Assembly: GCA_009698295.1 (NCBI GenBank)
Contig: WLQO01000051.1
Coordinates: 1 to 7,873, forward strand
DNA: 7,873 nt
Direction: 5' to 3'
From: Actinomycetota bacterium
GTDB taxonomy: Bacteria > Actinomycetota > Actinomycetes > Nanopelagicales > Nanopelagicaceae
This document shows, piece after piece, positions 4,174-7,873 of the stretch. Below the pieces are notes generated by a model. It was given only the letters and a program-made list of their open reading frames with translations. It was not told where the DNA came from and did no database searches. How positions within the stretch are numbered: position 1 is the first letter of the stretch; the number at the start of each line of letters is the position of its first letter. Position numbers and translations under genes: made by a program.

Positions 4174-7100
4174 CGAGTGAAAGCCTCATACATCAACGCT
4201 TTAGCTTCTTCCTCGTGCAAATGATGATTTCCTGTTGCAGGAGATGCTGATGCGCGACGCGAAATGCGACGAAGCACCCGAGAATCGACTGCTGTGCCGC
4301 CGATAATTTCTGTTGTACTCAAAGCAACGTGAGGCCAAGGTCCTTGGTTTGCTGGTTCATCTTGGACCCAGAGCAAGTTCGCGTTTGGATGCTTCTTCGC
4401 TTCAACTTCCATCTGCGCAACTGGCATTGGATACAAGCGTTCGACGCGAACGATTGCGGTGCTGTTGTCATTTAAGCGCGCACGTTCTGCAACTAGGTCG
4501 TGATAAATCTTTCCAGAGCAGAAAATCAAACGAGATGCGTTGTTCACAGTTGCATCACCAATTACTGGCAAGAATGTTCCCGATGTGAAATCGCTAATTG
4601 AAGAAGCGGCCGCGCGCAGACGGAGCATCGACTTTGGTGTGAAGACAATCATTGGACGGCGCTTTGGATTTGCTGCATGGAAACGGAGCAGGTGGAAGTA
4701 AGAGGCAGGCGTTGAAGGCTGGGCGATCGTCATATTCTTTTCAGCAGCAAGTGATAAGAAACGTTCAATGCGTGCTGATGAGTGATCTGGACCTTGTCCT
4801 TCGTAACCATGTGGCAAGAGCAATACAACTGATGAACGCTCGCCCCACTTTTGCAGAGCAGAAGAGATAAATTCATCGATCACAGTTTGGGCACCGTTTG
4901 CGAAATCTCCGAACTGGCCCTCCCACAAAACAAGTGCTTCAGGGCGAGCTACGGAATAGCCATATTCAAAGCCCATTGCGGCGTATTCGGAAAGAAGTGA
5001 ATCAATAACAAAGAATTGGCTTTGATCTGCAACTAAAGAGCTAAGCGGAGTCCAGTCAGAACCATTTTCTTTATCTACGATGACTGCGTGGCGATTGCTA
5101 AATGTGCCGCGGCGTGAATCTTGGCCAGCCAGGCGAATCGGGCGACCTTCCTTAAGAAGTGAACCAAAGGCAAGCATTTCACCGGTTGACCAATCGATGG
5201 TGCCATCGTTAATTGATTCAGCGCGCTTTTGCAGTTGTGGCAATAACTTAGGGTGCACATGGAAGCCATCTGGAATCGCAATTTGAGTTGCCGCAATTTC
5301 GCGAATTAAGCCTTCAGATATAAAGGTTGGAACATCTTCGGCGTTAGGAACAATTGGTGGTTGGAAGTTTGGATCATGTTCTTCTTGATAATTAGCAACA
5401 GATGCATAAACTTCTTCGAGTTGAACTTGGTAATCGCGCGCTAGCTTTTCCGCTTCTTCAGGTGTGATGTCACCACGACCGATGAGAGATTCGGTATATA
5501 AAGTACGAGTAGAACGCTTGGCATCAATCAACTTATACATCAGTGGTTGCGTGAAACTTGGCTCATCGCCTTCGTTATGTCCGCGACGACGGTAGCAAAC
5601 CATGTCTATGACTACATCTTTATTGAATACTTGACGATATTCAAAGGCGAGACGAGCAACGCGAACACATGCTTCTGGATCATCACCGTTGACATGGAAG
5701 ACTGGAGCTTCAATAGATTTTGCAACATCGGTTGAGTAGCGAGAAGAGCGTGATGCATGTGGCGCAGTTGTGAAGCCAACTTGGTTATTTACAACGATAT
5801 GAATGGTGCCGCCAGTGCGGTAGCCACGCAGCTGTGAAAGTTGCAGAGTTTCGAAGTTAACTCCCTGGCCGGCAAATGAAGCATCACCGTGTAAAAGGAT
5901 TGGCAGAACTGAGAATAAATCTTTTATATTTAAGCGATCTTGCTTGGCGCGAACAATGCCTTCAAGGACAGGGTTAACTGCTTCGAGGTGCGAAGGATTT
6001 GCCGCTAAATAAATCTTGGTTTGTGCGCCAGATTCTGCAGTAAACACCCCTTCGGTTCCTAAGTGGTATTTCACATCTCCTGAGCCATGGACTTCATTCT
6101 CTTTGTAATGGCCTTGGAACTCTTGGAAGATCTGACCGTAAGACTTGCCGGCGATATTGGCTAATACATTTAAGCGGCCGCGGTGTGGCATACCGATGCA
6201 GACTTCATCTAACTTCTTTTCTGCTGCAGATGAAATAACTGCATCGAGCAGTGGAATTACTGATTCGCCACCTTCAAGCGAGAAGCGCTTTTGTCCGACG
6301 AACTTAGTTTGCAAGAATGATTCGAAGGCTTCGGCATCACTTAACTTTTGCAGGATATGTAACTGCTCTTCGCGTTCAGGCTTTGTGAAACCAACTTCAA
6401 CGTGTTCTTGAATCCAGCGGCGTTCTTCTGGGTTTGAGATATACATATATTCAACGCCGACTGAACGGCAATATGAATCACGCAGAATTCCGAGAATTTT
6501 ACGAAGTTTCATAAACTTCTCGCCACCAAAACCACCAGTTGCGAATTCACGATCGAGATCCCACAGAGTTAGGCCATGGTTAACCACATCGAGATCTGGG
6601 TGAGATCGTTGTGCATATTCCAGCGGATCAGTATCTGCCATCAAGTGGCCATAAGTGCGATAAGCCTGAATTAGCTGCTGAACGCGCGCGGTCTTATTGA
6701 TCTCTTCATCTTTTGAGAATTCAAAGTCTGATCCCCAACGAATTGGTTCGTAAGGAATACGCAGCGCTGCAAAAATTTCATCATAGAAACCTTCACCGCC
6801 GAGCAGGATTTCATGGATGCGGCGTAAGAAATCTCCAGATTGCGCGCCTTGAATAACACGGTGATCGTAAGTACTTGTAAGAGTTACAACCTTGCTGATC
6901 GCCATGCGCGCCAAGGTTTCTTCACTTGCTCCCTGGAATTCGGCTGGGTAATCCATTGCACCAACGCCAACGATTAAACCTTGGCCTTGCACCAGGCGCG
7001 GAACAGAGTGGACAGTACCGATTGTTCCGGGATTAGTTAGTGAAACTGTTGTTCCAGAATGATCTTCTACTGTCAGAGTTCCAGCGCGGGCTTTCTTAAC

Positions 7101-7850
7101 GATTTCTTCGTAGGCAACCCAGAACTGTCCGAAATCTAATTCTTCGCAACCTTTAATTGATGGAACTAATAATTGGCGAGTGCCATCGGGCTTTGCTAAA
7201 TCGATTGCAATTCCGAGATTGATATGTTCTGGAGTACCAAGAGCAGGTTTGCCATCTACTTCGCCGTAGAACGCATTCATTTCTGGCATCGCGCGCAGCG
7301 CTTTGATCATTGCATAAGCGATGATGTGAGTGAATGAAACTTTTCCACCGCGAGTGCGCTTTAAGTGATTAGTAATCACTGTGCGGTTATCGATCATCAA
7401 CTTTGCTGGTATCGCGCGCACACTTGTTGCAGTCGGAACCGAAAGTGATGCTTCCATTGATGCAACCACGCGGCCGGCAACCCCACGAAGTGGTTCCATA
7501 GTTGCAGCACCCGGTGTGATTAAAACGGGGGCTGGTTTAACTGGCGCTTGTGCGGGTGCTGGGGTTGAAACTTGAACGGGCGCAACAGGTGCAGCAACTA
7601 CTTGCGCAACAGGTGCAGCGACAACTGGTGCAGCAGGCGCAGGTGTAGAAATTTTTTGTGCAGCTTTCGGAACTGGTGGTGTTCCACCCTTTGGCGCAGA
7701 TGTCGCTGGTGCAATTGGCATTGACGCAGCACCTGGTTTATAACTCTTAAAGAATTCAATCCAAGAAGGTTCGACAGAAGTTGGGTCGGCTTGGTAGCGC
7801 TCGTACATCTCTTCGACGAGCCAATCATTGGCTCCGAAATCTGCCGACAC
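4170..7850 (-). CDS. kgd: Multifunctional 2-oxoglutarate metabolism enzyme (2-oxoglutarate dehydrogenase E1 with fused E2-like succinyltransferase domain)
   Basis: The actinobacterial Kgd/OdhA enzyme of the TCA cycle: ThDP-dependent decarboxylation of 2-oxoglutarate, feeding succinyl-CoA via lipoyl groups supplied in trans by the shared E2. From GTG 7850 it is 1226 residues (M. tuberculosis Kgd about 1231). Domains: an N-terminal helix with WLVEEMYERY and SWIEFF (residues 10-35); an Ala/Pro-rich linker (about 40-115); the acyltransferase domain (about 116-355) with TSTYDHR (His330), where the usual DHRxxDG reads DHRVIQG as in mycobacteria; then E1 (about 385-1226) with MPHRGR (His556), ThDP/metal motif HGDASFAGQG (654-663) and NNQVGFTT (688-695). 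There is no lipoyl domain. GTG is preferred over TTG 7856 because AAGGAG lies 6 nt before GTG but abuts TTG. Relatives are inhibited by the FHA protein GarA/OdhI, which is not encoded here. Its stop overlaps that of sodX. Confidence 0.97.
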   Translation of the reverse strand: MSADFGANDWLVEEMYERYQADPTSVEPSWIEFFKSYKPGAASMPIAPATSAPKGGTPPVPKAAQKISTPAPAAPVVAAPVAQVVAAPVAPVQVSTPAPAQAPVKPAPVLITPGAATMEPLRGVAGRVVASMEASLSVPTATSVRAIPAKLMIDNRTVITNHLKRTRGGKVSFTHIIAYAMIKALRAMPEMNAFYGEVDGKPALGTPEHINLGIAIDLAKPDGTRQLLVPSIKGCEELDFGQFWVAYEEIVKKARAGTLTVEDHSGTTVSLTNPGTIGTVHSVPRLVQGQGLIVGVGAMDYPAEFQGASEETLARMAISKVVTLTSTYDHRVIQGAQSGDFLRRIHEILLGGEGFYDEIFAALRIPYEPIRWGSDFEFSKDEEINKTARVQQLIQAYRTYGHLMADTDPLEYAQRSHPDLDVVNHGLTLWDLDREFATGGFGGEKFMKLRKILGILRDSYCRSVGVEYMYISNPEERRWIQEHVEVGFTKPEREEQLHILQKLSDAEAFESFLQTKFVGQKRFSLEGGESVIPLLDAVISSAAEKKLDEVCIGMPHRGRLNVLANIAGKSYGQIFQEFQGHYKENEVHGSGDVKYHLGTEGVFTAESGAQTKIYLAANPSHLEAVNPVLEGIVRAKQDRLNIKDLFSVLPILLHGDASFAGQGVNFETLQLSQLRGYRTGGTIHIVVNNQVGFTTAPHASRSSRYSTDVAKSIEAPVFHVNGDDPEACVRVARLAFEYRQVFNKDVVIDMVCYRRRGHNEGDEPSFTQPLMYKLIDAKRSTRTLYTESLIGRGDITPEEAEKLARDYQVQLEEVYASVANYQEEHDPNFQPPIVPNAEDVPTFISEGLIREIAATQIAIPDGFHVHPKLLPQLQKRAESINDGTIDWSTGEMLAFGSLLKEGRPIRLAGQDSRRGTFSNRHAVIVDKENGSDWTPLSSLVADQSQFFVIDSLLSEYAAMGFEYGYSVARPEALVLWEGQFGDFANGAQTVIDEFISSALQKWGERSSVVLLLPHGYEGQGPDHSSARIERFLSLAAEKNMTIAQPSTPASYFHLLRFHAANPKRRPMIVFTPKSMLRLRAAASSISDFTSGTFLPVIGDATVNNASRLIFCSGKIYHDLVAERARLNDNSTAIVRVERLYPMPVAQMEVEAKKHPNANLLWVQDEPANQGPWPHVALSTTEIIGGTAVDSRVLRRISRRASASPATGNHHLHEEEAKALMYEAFTR
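7580..7619 (-). repeat. 24-bp tandem repeat in the kgd Ala/Pro linker
   Basis: A 16-base identical block occurs at 7580-7595 and again at 7604-7619, a period of 24 bases or 8 codons. A degraded third copy follows at about 7621-7634. On the protein it gives VAAPVAQV followed by VAAPVAPV. Being in frame, it changes only linker length; it probably arose by slippage or duplication in the flexible tether between the N-terminal helix and the acyltransferase domain. Confidence 0.7.
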
Positions 7851-7856
7851 TGGCAA

Positions 7857-7862
7857 CTCCTT
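7857..7862 (-). promoter_or_regulatory. Shine-Dalgarno of kgd (decides the GTG start)
   Basis: Reads AAGGAG on the minus strand. It sits 6 nt from GTG 7850 but directly touches TTG 7856, so GTG is the likely start. The kgd promoter is beyond the window edge. Confidence 0.8.
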
Positions 7863-7873
7863 CTGATACTCAA

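Noticed and set aside
7598..7873. Minus-strand open frame at the window edge, in another frame of kgd
   Set aside because: It overlaps the conserved Kgd N-terminus and linker; its Leu/Arg/His/Gln-rich translation is a frame-shifted reading of the Ala/Pro repeat.
1..7873. Mobile elements, CRISPR arrays, tRNA/rRNA genes, riboswitches
   Set aside because: The window is nearly all coding with gaps of 48 nt or less; no terminal repeats, regularly spaced repeats or RNA-gene structure were seen.

Overview
The window looks like chromosomal DNA of a streamlined, moderately low-GC actinobacterium. The best guess is a freshwater acI / Nanopelagicales-type lineage (Ca. Planktophila or Nanopelagicus relatives). 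The lineage is inferred from four things: a mycobacterial-style Kgd (fused E2-like/E1 2-oxoglutarate dehydrogenase), a SigR/RsrA-type ECF sigma and zinc anti-sigma pair, a Streptomyces-like nickel superoxide dismutase with its SodX protease, and an AT-leaning composition (judged by eye, not counted) with extreme compaction. Eight genes cover all but about 145 of 7873 bases (~98% coding), and the longest gap is 48 nt. No mobile element, CRISPR array, tRNA or rRNA was seen.

Layout. 1-1155 (-): aroA, EPSP synthase, C-terminus cut by the window edge. 1179-1904 (+): an SRAP (HMCES/YedK) DNA-protein crosslinking protein, divergent from aroA across only 23 nt. 1953-2567, 2564-2962 and 2973-3389 (+): an apparent operon of an ECF sigma factor (SigR/SigH type), its zinc anti-sigma factor (RsrA type, with an unusual acidic C-terminal extension), and a hotdog-fold thioesterase-like protein. 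3386-3784 (-): sodN, convergent with the hotdog gene. 3826-4173 (+): sodX, divergent from sodN. 4170-7850 (-): kgd, convergent with sodX and probably starting at a GTG six bases inside the longest ORF.

The central block is a compact oxidative-stress neighbourhood: a thiol-redox sigma/anti-sigma switch, Ni-SOD and the protease that exposes its metal-binding hook. The flanks are a DNA-damage protein and housekeeping metabolism (shikimate pathway, TCA cycle). Whether SigR controls the neighbouring genes is not shown: I found no recognisable GGAAT-N18-GTT element upstream of sigR or sodN.

The most interesting signals are architectural. (i) aroA and the SRAP gene appear to be fired by two divergent leaderless promoters whose -10 hexamers share a TA dinucleotide. 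(ii) Both convergent gene pairs overlap by exactly four bases at the same tetranucleotide, TTAG, which encodes both stops. (iii) A strong GC-rich hairpin followed, on the minus strand only, by a U-rich tract lies inside the 3' end of the hotdog gene and looks like the terminator of the convergent sodN. (iv) The genes split between leaderless and Shine-Dalgarno initiation. No wholly new biological system was identified; the gene content is recognisable, and the novelty lies in the packing and a few unusual domains.
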